The position numbers and the translations under genes were made by a program. From positions 1 through 34,976 of the forward strand of contig DJFR01000191.1 in NCBI GenBank assembly GCA_002432545.1: DNA of 34,976 bases, in the 5' to 3' direction. The notes under the pieces are model-generated. The model searched no databases, was not told where the DNA came from, and worked only from the letters and a program-made list of their open reading frames with translations. This DNA is from Flammeovirgaceae bacterium UBA5867. Lineage in GTDB: Bacteria; Bacteroidota; Bacteroidia; Cytophagales; Cyclobacteriaceae. Positions within the stretch are counted from its first letter, which is position 1; each line of letters opens with the position of its first letter. This document shows positions 14,624 through 22,469 of this stretch, piece by piece.

Positions 14624-17146
14624 ATGAGAAGATTTTATACCCTGTTGGCGTTTATTTTTATTTGGAAATTTGCCCTTGCACAAAGTCAGCAGGATAGCAT
14701 AAAGACGGTTGAACTGACCGATGTTGTCGTAACAGCTTCGCGACTGGAAGAAGACCTGGGTAAATCTCCGGTAAGTATTGAGAAACTGAATACGCGCTCG
14801 ATATACCAGGCAGCAGCGCCTTCTTTTTTTGATGCACTCGAAAATGTAAAAGGTATACAAATGCTGGTGCCCAGCGTTGGCTTCAAGGTGATCAACACGC
14901 GTGGGTTTGGCAACACAACCAATGTGCGTTTTGTGCAGATGGTAGATGGTATGGATAACCAGGCGCCTCACCTCGGTACACCCATTGCGAATATGCTGGG
15001 ACCCAACGACCTGGATATATATACCGTAGAAATTATCCCGGGAACAGCATCGGCATTGTATGGTATGAATGCAATTAATGGCCTCGCGAATTTCATTACG
15101 AAAGATCCCTTTACAACGGCCGGCATAAGCGTTCAGCAAAAGACCGGTATAAATCGTATTAATAATGGAGCAAAGCCATTCTCAGAAACGAGTATACGCT
15201 GGGCAAAAATTGTTACCGGCAAACTCGCATTCAAACTAAACGCAACCTATATGCGCGGTACGGATTGGATAGCCGATGACAGACACGACCTCAATCCGAA
15301 AGCTAACACCAGTACTGGTCTTATAGGAAACGATAACCCGGCTTTCGATGCTGTTAATTCGTATGGCAATGAATCGTCAAACCGAAGAACGTTAAACCTG
15401 GAAGGTAAAAATTATGTAGTGGCACGCACCGGGTATTTTGAAAAGGAAGTTGTGGACTATAGCATCCGGAATGTAAAAGCAGATGCTGCTGTACACTATG
15501 CGTTTGCACCCGACAGTAAACTGATATATACATACCGGTTCGCCAATCTCGATAATATATACCAGCGTTCCAATCGTTTCAGGCTGGAAGATTACCAGTT
15601 GCAGCAGCACGGACTTGCTTATAAATCACCATCACTGCAAGTACTCGCGTACCTGACGTTTGAGAATACAGGTAAATCATACAACGCCCGATCTATGGCG
15701 GAGAACATTGATAGAAGTTTTAAGAGCGATGATCAATGGTTTGCTGATTATAGTATGCGTTTCAGGTCTGCCGTACAGTCCGGTGAATCTGTTTCAAACG
15801 CCCACCATATAGCGCGAAGTTTCAGTGATCAGGGCAGACCACAACCCGGCTCTGCTGAATTCAACGATCTTATTCAGCGGCTCGGCAGTATTAACAACTG
15901 GGATATAGGGGCAGCGCTTCGGGTAAAAGCGCGCCTGCTCCACACTGAGGGACAACTGAACCTCACCAAAAATCTGCTCCATAACTTCCACGATGTAACC
16001 GGTATAGAATTACTGGCAGGCTTCGATTACCGAACTTATATAATTATTCCCGATGGCAATTATTTTATCAACCCGGAGGAGTCAGGTGAAAATATACTCT
16101 ATACTAAAACCGGTGGCTTTTTGCAGGTATCCAAAACCTTTTATGAAAAATTAAAAGTAGGTGCCACCCTGCGTGCTGATAAAAATGAGTTTTACAAACT
16201 GAAATGGAATCCGCGTTTTACTGCTGTATATTCTATCAATAACTTTCATCATCTCCGTTTTTCATTTCAGAATGGTTTCCGTTTTCCGAGTGTGTTCGAA
16301 GCATTCTCGAATGTTAACAGCGGTGGTGTAAAGCGGGTAGGAGGTTTGCCGGTAATGTCGTCCGGTATATTTGAGCGCGGGTATAAACGTGCTTCGATTG
16401 ATGCATTTCAGGCAGCAGTGATCCGCGATGTAAACCAGCAGGGCCTATCACAGAATGATGCTATCATCAAAAATGAAAATCTGCTGGTAAAGAACGATTA
16501 TACCTATGTTAAACCCGAAGAGATACGTTCACTCGAAGCCGGCTATAGAGGTATCTTCCTGGAAGGGGATTTGCAGCTTGATATTGATTTTTACTACAAC
16601 CGCTATAATGATTTTATAGCACAGGTAGAGATGAACATTCCGCGTACTACAATAGTGGATTCAATTCCGTTCTACCTCAACGACAGACGTAAGCAGGATC
16701 GTTACCGCATGTGGACCAACTCGCATACCACCGCCTATAACTATGGAGCAGGTATGGGTGTTCGCTATAGTTTACCGGGTAATTTTAATGCATCCGGAAA
16801 TGTTACGTATGCGAGGCTGCAACGAAAGTCTGACAACGATGGACTCGAAGACGGTTTCAATACCCCTCGATGGATCGTAAATGTATCGCTCGCGAATGAA
16901 CATCTTTATAAAAATATAGGCGCTACACTTACCTGGCGCTGGCAAAGCGATTACTATTGGCAATCATTTCTGGTAAATGGAAATGTACCTGCCTATCAAA
17001 CTGTAGATGCACAAGTATCATCACGCTGGAAAAAGTTCTCCGTAAAAGCAGGTGCCAGCAACCTCTTCAATCACTACTACCACTCATTCCTCGGTGGCCC
17101 ATCCATCGGAGGATTCTACTACACCACCTTAACCTATAATATCTAA
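14624..17146 (+). CDS. TonB-dependent outer membrane receptor, possible molybdate/tungstate uptake
   Basis: I start this 840-residue protein at the ATG at 14624, which begins a signal peptide (MRRFYTLLAFIFIWKFALAQ); the upstream ATG at 14558 lies in a terminator. A TonB-box-like TVELTDVVVTA follows. The plug domain (about 35-165) contains NVKGIQMLVPSV, VQMVDGMDNQAP and VEIIPGTASALYGMNAINGLANF. The 22-strand barrel ends in an aromatic-rich strand (GGFYYTTLTYNI). There is no carboxypeptidase-like leading domain and no SusD partner, so it is not a typical glycan receptor. The ModE-like regulator just upstream and the palindrome before the gene suggest uptake of a molybdenum or tungsten compound. 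The family is certain; the substrate is inferred. Confidence 0.85.
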   Translation: MRRFYTLLAFIFIWKFALAQSQQDSIKTVELTDVVVTASRLEEDLGKSPVSIEKLNTRSIYQAAAPSFFDALENVKGIQMLVPSVGFKVINTRGFGNTTNVRFVQMVDGMDNQAPHLGTPIANMLGPNDLDIYTVEIIPGTASALYGMNAINGLANFITKDPFTTAGISVQQKTGINRINNGAKPFSETSIRWAKIVTGKLAFKLNATYMRGTDWIADDRHDLNPKANTSTGLIGNDNPAFDAVNSYGNESSNRRTLNLEGKNYVVARTGYFEKEVVDYSIRNVKADAAVHYAFAPDSKLIYTYRFANLDNIYQRSNRFRLEDYQLQQHGLAYKSPSLQVLAYLTFENTGKSYNARSMAENIDRSFKSDDQWFADYSMRFRSAVQSGESVSNAHHIARSFSDQGRPQPGSAEFNDLIQRLGSINNWDIGAALRVKARLLHTEGQLNLTKNLLHNFHDVTGIELLAGFDYRTYIIIPDGNYFINPEESGENILYTKTGGFLQVSKTFYEKLKVGATLRADKNEFYKLKWNPRFTAVYSINNFHHLRFSFQNGFRFPSVFEAFSNVNSGGVKRVGGLPVMSSGIFERGYKRASIDAFQAAVIRDVNQQGLSQNDAIIKNENLLVKNDYTYVKPEEIRSLEAGYRGIFLEGDLQLDIDFYYNRYNDFIAQVEMNIPRTTIVDSIPFYLNDRRKQDRYRMWTNSHTTAYNYGAGMGVRYSLPGNFNASGNVTYARLQRKSDNDGLEDGFNTPRWIVNVSLANEHLYKNIGATLTWRWQSDYYWQSFLVNGNVPAYQTVDAQVSSRWKKFSVKAGASNLFNHYYHSFLGGPSIGGFYYTTLTYNI

Positions 17147-17176
17147 AATATATACAGCTAAACTCTGGATTTTTCA

Positions 17177-17248
17177 ACTTTCAGACTTTCAGACTTCCGG
17201 ACTTCTTGACTTTCCGACTCTTTGAGTTTCCGACTTCCTGACTCTCTT
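17177..17248. repeat. 8-bp-period tandem array
   Basis: Nine in-phase octads: ACTTTCAG, ACTTTCAG, ACTTCCGG, ACTTCTTG, ACTTTCCG, ACTCTTTG, AGTTTCCG, ACTTCCTG, ACTCTCTT. The period is exact although the units vary, mostly at positions 5-8. It lies between the TonB receptor stop and the YCII gene. Related octads occur at 26947 and 29244. Confidence 0.75.
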
Positions 17249-17340
17249 TCAAAAAAACTTCCTTACTTGTGTCCAATTCCTGATACCTCATTTGTCATAG
17301 GGATGTATTGAATATAGTATCCACATTTAAAACAAAGACA

Positions 17341-17694
17341 ATGGACGAATTCATGTTAATTTTCAGACACGAGGATGGTAAAAAAGTAGCATCACCTGAA
17401 CAGATCGAGCACTGGATGAAACAGACGATGGACTGGATAGGCGGCATTGCTGCACAAAACAAATTTGCCGGAGGCAACGGTTTGCCATTCGAAGAGAGCA
17501 AAGTAGTATGGCACAACAATGTTGTTACCAACGGACCCTTCGGAGAGATCAAGGAAACAATTGGCGGCTATATTATCGTTAAAGCTGAGTCAGTTGATGA
17601 AGCCGTTGAGTTTGCAAAAGGATGTCCCGTGTTGCAAGGTGACGGTAATAGTGTTGAGGTAAGAAAGATTGCGCGTGGCGATGGTGTTCATTGA
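17341..17694 (+). CDS. YCII/DGPF-family protein
   Basis: I start at the ATG at 17341 (MDEFMLIFRHEDG), giving 117 residues; an in-frame ATG at 17308 would add 11 unconserved residues. The sequence is a YCII-related (DGPF) domain, with the family signature as NGPFGEIKETIGGYIIVKAES and the end VEVRKIARGDG. These small ferredoxin-like-fold proteins are cytoplasmic with no settled reaction. They are regularly encoded beside ECF42-type sigma factors, exactly as here: the sigma gene starts 54 nt downstream across a hairpin. The natural reading is that the two are functional partners, the YCII protein being part of the sigma factor's regulon. Signature residues are visible and the family call is firm. 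Confidence 0.88.
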   Translation: MDEFMLIFRHEDGKKVASPEQIEHWMKQTMDWIGGIAAQNKFAGGNGLPFEESKVVWHNNVVTNGPFGEIKETIGGYIIVKAESVDEAVEFAKGCPVLQGDGNSVEVRKIARGDGVH

Positions 17695-17703
17695 TATATA
17701 TAA

Positions 17704-17743
17704 AGCTTCTGTCCTGCAAACTTTACAGGGCAGAAGCTGATTT
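17704..17743 (+). terminator. hairpin between the YCII and sigma factor genes
   Basis: A 13-bp stem (17704-17716 with 17726-17738, including one T-G wobble) has a 9-nt loop and ends GATTT. The T tract is short, so it may be a partial terminator that lowers sigma factor expression relative to YCII. The sigma start codon follows 10 nt after the stem. Confidence 0.6.
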
Positions 17744-17748
17744 AAGCT

Positions 17749-18975
17749 ATGCAACATCACGAACTTATTCCGCATTTATTCAGGATCGAGTACAGGAAGA
17801 TCGTTTCTGTTCTTTGCAAGCGCTTTGGTTTTGACCAGGTTGAGATTGCAGAAGATATAGCAAGCGATACATTTTTGACCGCTGCACAAACGTGGCCGCT
17901 AAAAGGTATACCGGAAGAACCGGCAGCGTGGCTGTATAGTGTTGCGCGTAATAAAGCAAAAAACTATTTGCAACGCGACCGCGTCTTCGAAAGCAAAATT
18001 ACTCCGACCGTAAAGAGCGATGCTGCAGCACTATATGAAATAGACCTGTCGCCACAAAATATATCCGACAGTCAATTACAAATGATGTTCGCTATATGTC
18101 ATCCTGCCATTCCACCGGAGGCACAGATCGGTTTGTCGTTGCGGATACTTTGCGGGTTTGGTATTGATGAGATTGCCGATGCCTTTCTTACCAATAGAGA
18201 AACGATCAACAAGCGCTTGTTCCGCGCACGCGAAAAGTTACGAGAAGAAAAGATACCAATCGAGTTGCCAACACAGGGGGAGATTGATGCACGGCTCAAC
18301 ACGGTACTTACTACGCTATACCTCTTGTTCAGCGAAGGTTATTACTCTGCCAGCCAGCAGCAGACACTTCGAAAAGATCTTTGCCTGGAGGCGATGCGCC
18401 TTTGCTATATGCTGGTGGATAATCCCTATACCAACAAACCCGCGGTAAATGCATTACTGGCGCTGATGTGCTTTCATGCTTCACGTTTTGATGCGCGTAT
18501 AAATGAAAGCGGGGAACTGGTGCTATATGATGAGCAGGATACCAGCTTATGGAACCAGGAACTGATCAGTAAAGGCGGCTATTTTTTGCAGCGTGCCACC
18601 GCAGGTGTTATAGTATCAAAATATCACCTCGAAGCCAGTATTGCTTATTGGAATACACGAAAAGAAGATACCCGCGAGAAATGGGAAAATATACTTCAGC
18701 TCTATAATCATTTGCTGCAGCTCGAATATTCGCCTATAGCCGCGTTGAACAGAACATATGCGCTTTCAAAAGTAAAAGGGAAACAGGAGGCGATCAATGA
18801 AGCAGAGAAACTGAAACTTGTTACCAGTCATTTTTACTTTGCCCTGTTGGGCGATCTTTATACCGGCATCGACAATCAAAAAGCAAAAGTGAATCTGGAG
18901 CGCGCTATAGAACTGGCCAGAACACAATCTGATAAGCAGATCATCCAAAAGAAAATAGATCGCCTCCTGAAGTAA
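17749..18975 (+). CDS. ECF42-like RNA polymerase sigma factor with long C-terminal extension
   Basis: The 408-residue protein begins with sigma region 2 (LFRIEYRKIVSVLCKRFGF, EDIASDTFLTAAQTWPLKGIPEEPAAWLYSVARNKAKNYLQRD, broken here only for reading). Region 4 follows at about 120-165 (GFGIDEIADAFLTNRETINKRLFRAREKLR). The remaining 240 residues (VLTTLYLLFSEGYYS ... ALLALMCFHASRFDAR ... SPIAALNRTYALSKVKG ... ALLGDLYTGID) form the helical, TPR-like extension typical of ECF42 (DUF6596 domain). In that group no anti-sigma factor is encoded and the extension is thought to control or stabilise the sigma factor. The YCII gene upstream is the usual partner. The triggering signal is unknown. Confidence 0.9.
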   Translation: MQHHELIPHLFRIEYRKIVSVLCKRFGFDQVEIAEDIASDTFLTAAQTWPLKGIPEEPAAWLYSVARNKAKNYLQRDRVFESKITPTVKSDAAALYEIDLSPQNISDSQLQMMFAICHPAIPPEAQIGLSLRILCGFGIDEIADAFLTNRETINKRLFRAREKLREEKIPIELPTQGEIDARLNTVLTTLYLLFSEGYYSASQQQTLRKDLCLEAMRLCYMLVDNPYTNKPAVNALLALMCFHASRFDARINESGELVLYDEQDTSLWNQELISKGGYFLQRATAGVIVSKYHLEASIAYWNTRKEDTREKWENILQLYNHLLQLEYSPIAALNRTYALSKVKGKQEAINEAEKLKLVTSHFYFALLGDLYTGIDNQKAKVNLERAIELARTQSDKQIIQKKIDRLLK

Positions 18976-19067
18976 ATACACCAGCGCTTTAAATCAGAAG
19001 TCGTTACCCTATAGATTTTCCGAAACTTTTCTTTACTTCGTACATCTCATAGAACAGAGTACATTGT

Positions 19068-20324
19068 ATGTCGCAACGAATCACGAATTGGGCAGGTAAT
19101 TTTGAATATACAACTTCACGTATACATTATCCGGAAACTATAGCTCAGGTATGTGACATAGTAAAGCGAAGTAAACATATACGGGCGCTGGGTTCGCGCC
19201 ATTCGTTTAATACGATAGCTGATAGTAACGAAGACCTCGTTTCACTCGAACGTATGAACACAATTGTTTCGCTTGACTGGTTGCAACATACTATTACTGT
19301 GGAAGCGGGAATCAAATATGGCGAAGTATGCGAGTATTTACACATGCATGGCTACGCATTGCATAACCTGGCGTCACTTCCCCATATATCTATAGCGGGA
19401 GCGGTGGCTACGGCTACGCATGGCTCCGGTATACGAAACGGTAACCTGGCGAGCAGCGTATCGGCACTTGAATTTGTAAATGCAGCAGGTGAGGTGGTAA
19501 CACTGTCGCGGGCGGATGGCGATATATTTAACGGTGCCGTGGTAAACCTGGGAGCGCTTGGTATTGTTACAAAGATTACACTTGACCTGGTTCCTGCTTT
19601 TGATGTGCAGCAGTATGTATACCTGAACCTGCCGATGCAGCAACTGCAAAAACACTTTATAGCCATCATGTCAGCCGGCTATAGTGTAAGTCTCTTTACA
19701 AAATACCAGAACAAGACTATAAATGAAGTATGGGTAAAGAAGCAATCGGATATACCGGGCGATACTATGCCGGCAGAATTTTACGGAGCCAGGCTGGCCA
19801 CCAGAAATGTACATCCTATAGAAGAAGAGTCAGCCGAAAATTGTACTGATCAGCTGGGTGTAATGGGACCGTGGTTTGATCGCCTGCCACATTTTAAAAT
19901 GGGTTTTAAACCAAGCTCCGGAAAAGAACTTCAGTCAGAATATTTTATACCCATCGCACATGCATACGAAGCGTTCATGGCGGTTGAAAGTTTACAGGAG
20001 CAGATTGCGCCTCATCTTTTCATATCTGAAATAAGAACAATCCAGGCAGATGATCTTTGGATGAGCCCCTGCTATAAACAGAATTGTCTGGCCATTCATT
20101 TTACCTGGCATCAAAAGGTTGAGACCGTGATGAAGTTGCTGCCGTTGATCGAAGCGAAGCTCGCACCGTTTAATCCTGCACCACATTGGGGTAAATTATT
20201 TACCCTTACATCCGATAAGATTGCTTCCCGGTTCGAAAGACTTGCCGATTTTAAACAACTGCTTAAAAAGTACGATAGCGGGGGTAAATTTCGGAATGAT
20301 TTTTTAAGAACACACCTGCCGTAG
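19068..20324 (+). CDS. FAD-dependent alditol oxidase-like enzyme
   Basis: The 418-residue protein matches Streptomyces alditol oxidase (AldO) along its length, and AldO is, from memory, also about 418 residues. The N-terminal FAD domain has GSRHSFNTIAD, where His45 corresponds to the His that binds FAD covalently, and ASLPHISIAGAVATATHGSG. The substrate domain has PSSGKELQSEYFIP, SEIRTIQADD (Glu and Arg of the active site) and PHWGKLFTL (active-site Lys). The family oxidises a terminal hydroxyl of sugar alcohols with oxygen, releasing hydrogen peroxide; related enzymes include aldonolactone oxidases. There is no signal peptide, so it acts in the cytoplasm. It stands alone, followed by a strong terminator. 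The true substrate is not readable from sequence. Confidence 0.87.
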   Translation: MSQRITNWAGNFEYTTSRIHYPETIAQVCDIVKRSKHIRALGSRHSFNTIADSNEDLVSLERMNTIVSLDWLQHTITVEAGIKYGEVCEYLHMHGYALHNLASLPHISIAGAVATATHGSGIRNGNLASSVSALEFVNAAGEVVTLSRADGDIFNGAVVNLGALGIVTKITLDLVPAFDVQQYVYLNLPMQQLQKHFIAIMSAGYSVSLFTKYQNKTINEVWVKKQSDIPGDTMPAEFYGARLATRNVHPIEEESAENCTDQLGVMGPWFDRLPHFKMGFKPSSGKELQSEYFIPIAHAYEAFMAVESLQEQIAPHLFISEIRTIQADDLWMSPCYKQNCLAIHFTWHQKVETVMKLLPLIEAKLAPFNPAPHWGKLFTLTSDKIASRFERLADFKQLLKKYDSGGKFRNDFLRTHLP

Positions 20325-20360
20325 AAAACTTCAGCATGTTGTAAAGCGGTACAACATATA

Positions 20361-20397
20361 GTAAAATGTATACTTTTCAATGGTATACATTTTTTAC
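20361..20397. terminator. strong bidirectional-type terminator after the oxidase gene
   Basis: AAAATGTATAC (20363-20373) pairs perfectly with GTATACATTTT (20383-20393) around a 9-nt loop, followed by TT. It lies 38 nt after the oxidase stop codon. It separates that gene from the efflux operon. Confidence 0.85.
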
Positions 20398-20475
20398 CGA
20401 TTGTCACTTCATCAAACGATTTCTGAAACGGACGCGAGCCGCAAGGGTCGCGAAGATCGTAGACTTGCACTATAA

Positions 20476-20497
20476 ACCGAATGAACATTCAATCGGT
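20476..20497. promoter_or_regulatory. candidate TetR operator at the regulator's start codon
   Basis: ACCGA-n-TGAA-nn-TTCA-n-TCGGT is a 22-bp dyad that ends immediately before the ATG at 20498. A second overlapping dyad, GAATG-AA-CATTC (20479-20490), shares the same bases. The size and position fit binding by the TetR-family protein encoded next, blocking its own efflux operon. Confidence 0.55.
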
Positions 20498-21124
20498 ATG
20501 GAGCAACCGGACAAAAAGCATATCATCTTTCAGACCGTATTGGAGCTGATCCGCGAAAAGGGTTTTCATGGCACGCCTGTGAGCATGATTGCCGAGCGCG
20601 CCAATGTAGCAGCCGGTACCATCTATCATTACTTTGATAGTAAAGAAGTAATGCTCATCGAGCTCTATAAGTATATAAAAGAGCAGGTACAAGCCATTAT
20701 AGTAAAAACAGACAAATCGTCTCAGGCATACCCCGAGCAATTCTATGAGCTATGGATGGCGCTTTACCAGTTCTATATAAATAATCCCAATGTGCTTGGA
20801 TTCTTCGAGCAGTTCGTAAATTCACCTTATTATACAGAAGAGCCTTCCGATAATACCTGTCCACTCCGTAAAACACTTCTTAATTTCTTCGGTAAAGGCG
20901 TTAAGCAAAATGTGTTGATGCCCCTGCGGCCTGAAATTTTAAGTGCTCTCTTCCATGGTAATGTTATCACCATGGCCAAGATGCACAAGCTTCGAAAAGT
21001 TGTATTGAAGAAAGAAGAGGTTAGTGAAGTGATTGATGCCTGCTGGCGAAGTGTTACCAAACCCGGTACCGGTTATCCTGATAAACGTACTATTGATTTC
21101 AAGTTAAATAAAAATGGAAAATGA
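20498..21124 (+). CDS. TetR-family repressor of the efflux operon
   Basis: I start at the ATG at 20498 (MEQPDKKHIIFQTVLELIRE), giving 208 residues. The longer frame from 20366 begins inside the terminator and translates the operator dyad. The N-terminal helix-turn-helix (GFHGTPVSMIAERANVAAGTIYHYFDSKEVM) is typical of TetR. The C-terminal helices (YPEQFYELWMALYQFYINNP, and on to FHGNVITMAKMHKL) would form the ligand and dimer domain. The stop overlaps the start of the TolC-like gene (ATGA at 21121-21124), so repressor and pump parts are co-expressed. Expected action is release from the upstream dyad on binding a toxic compound; the ligand is unknown. Confidence 0.88.
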   Translation: MEQPDKKHIIFQTVLELIREKGFHGTPVSMIAERANVAAGTIYHYFDSKEVMLIELYKYIKEQVQAIIVKTDKSSQAYPEQFYELWMALYQFYINNPNVLGFFEQFVNSPYYTEEPSDNTCPLRKTLLNFFGKGVKQNVLMPLRPEILSALFHGNVITMAKMHKLRKVVLKKEEVSEVIDACWRSVTKPGTGYPDKRTIDFKLNKNGK

Positions 21125-22452
21125 AAATGGCAAAGTATAAAGTGCTGTTGATGCTTATCGGGTTGCTCACTTCCTGGCAAGTATATAGTCAGCAGGCTTC
21201 TGATACCATCCCGGGTACATTTACCCTTGAGCAATGTATCTCCTATACGTTGAAGAACGGTGCTGCAGTACAACAGGCTCAACTCGATGCATCCATTGCT
21301 GAGCGCGATGTGCGCATAGGTCTCTCGTCATGGCTGCCACAGATATCAGCTCAGTATGCGGCTGTACACAATATTCGAAGACAGACTTCTGTATTTGGTG
21401 ACCAGATCATTACCATCGGTACGAAATATACTTCTAATATCATGTTTCAGGCTACGCAGACATTGTATAGCAACGATGTATTTCTGGCAACACGGGCCGC
21501 CCGGTATTCCCGTCTGCAGGCTGCGCAAAACACCGAGAGTAACAAGATCGATGTCGTGGTAGAAGTTAGTAAAGCATTCTATGATATATTGTTTACACGT
21601 GAGCAACTGCGAATTCTGAATGAAAATATTCTTCGCCAGGAGAAACAATACCGGGATGCATTTAACCGGTACGAAGCAGGCCTTGCCGATAAAACCGATT
21701 ACCAGCGGGCCAGTATATCATTGGCAAATACACGAAGCAGCCGCAAGCGTACGTTCGAATCCACGCATGCTAAATTTGCTTATCTCAAGCAGCTGATGGG
21801 TATAGCACCCGAGAAGGAATTAACGTTGCATTACGACAGTGCTACGCTGATGAGTGAGGGCTTACTGATCGATACAACGCAAACGCCATCGTATGTATCG
21901 CGCATCGAATACAAGCAGCTTCAAACACAAATGCAATTACTGCAACTGAATACGAATTACTACAAACTCGGATTCCTGCCTACACTCTCGGCCTATATCA
22001 ACTATAATCCGATGTTCTTCAATAATTCATTGCCGGATTTATATAACAAAGCATACCCTACATCAGCGTTGGGTATACAAGCCAGCATACCACTCTTTAC
22101 CGGCACCAAGCGTTTACAGAATGTAAAGCGCGCACACTTGCAGCAAGAACGCCTGCAGGTGCAAATGGATAATACGCAGCGGGCCATCTATACCGAATAC
22201 CAGACAGCGCTGGCAAACTATAAAAGTGATTATAACGAATGGCAGGTGCTGCGACAAAATGCAGCGATTGCGCAAGAGGTATACAACACTATCAAACTTC
22301 AATACGATGAAGGTATTAAAGCCTATGTTGATTTGATTGTGGCAGAGACTGATCTGCAAACAGCACAACTCAATTATTACAATGCGCTCTTCCAGGTATT
22401 GTCGAGCAAACTCGACTACGAAAAAGCTTTAGGAATTATAAACGTGAACTGA
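21121..22452 (+). CDS. TolC-like outer membrane efflux channel
   Basis: The 443-residue protein has a signal peptide (MKMAKYKVLLMLIGLLTSWQVYSQ). Two outer membrane efflux protein (OEP) halves follow, each with long helices: TFTLEQCISYTLKNGAAVQQAQLD and VEVSKAFYDILFTREQLRILNENI in the first, IYTEYQTALANYKSDYNEWQ and EVYNTIKLQYDEGIKAYVDLIVAE in the second. The second ends in the family motif LQTAQLNYYNALFQVLSSKLDYEKALG. Such trimers span the outer membrane and periplasm and dock to RND pumps. It is the second gene of the operon, 17 nt before the adaptor's chosen start. The substrate range cannot be inferred. Confidence 0.92.
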   Translation: MKMAKYKVLLMLIGLLTSWQVYSQQASDTIPGTFTLEQCISYTLKNGAAVQQAQLDASIAERDVRIGLSSWLPQISAQYAAVHNIRRQTSVFGDQIITIGTKYTSNIMFQATQTLYSNDVFLATRAARYSRLQAAQNTESNKIDVVVEVSKAFYDILFTREQLRILNENILRQEKQYRDAFNRYEAGLADKTDYQRASISLANTRSSRKRTFESTHAKFAYLKQLMGIAPEKELTLHYDSATLMSEGLLIDTTQTPSYVSRIEYKQLQTQMQLLQLNTNYYKLGFLPTLSAYINYNPMFFNNSLPDLYNKAYPTSALGIQASIPLFTGTKRLQNVKRAHLQQERLQVQMDNTQRAIYTEYQTALANYKSDYNEWQVLRQNAAIAQEVYNTIKLQYDEGIKAYVDLIVAETDLQTAQLNYYNALFQVLSSKLDYEKALGIINVN

Positions 22453-22469
22453 TCTTGAAATATACCTAT

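Noticed and set aside
17177..17248. CRISPR array
   Set aside because: The repeats are 8 bp with no spacers and no cas genes are present; the same applies to the 7-bp arrays.
20366..20497. Extended start of the TetR regulator
   Set aside because: The extension begins in a terminator and reads through the operator dyad; residues 1-44 have no TetR character.
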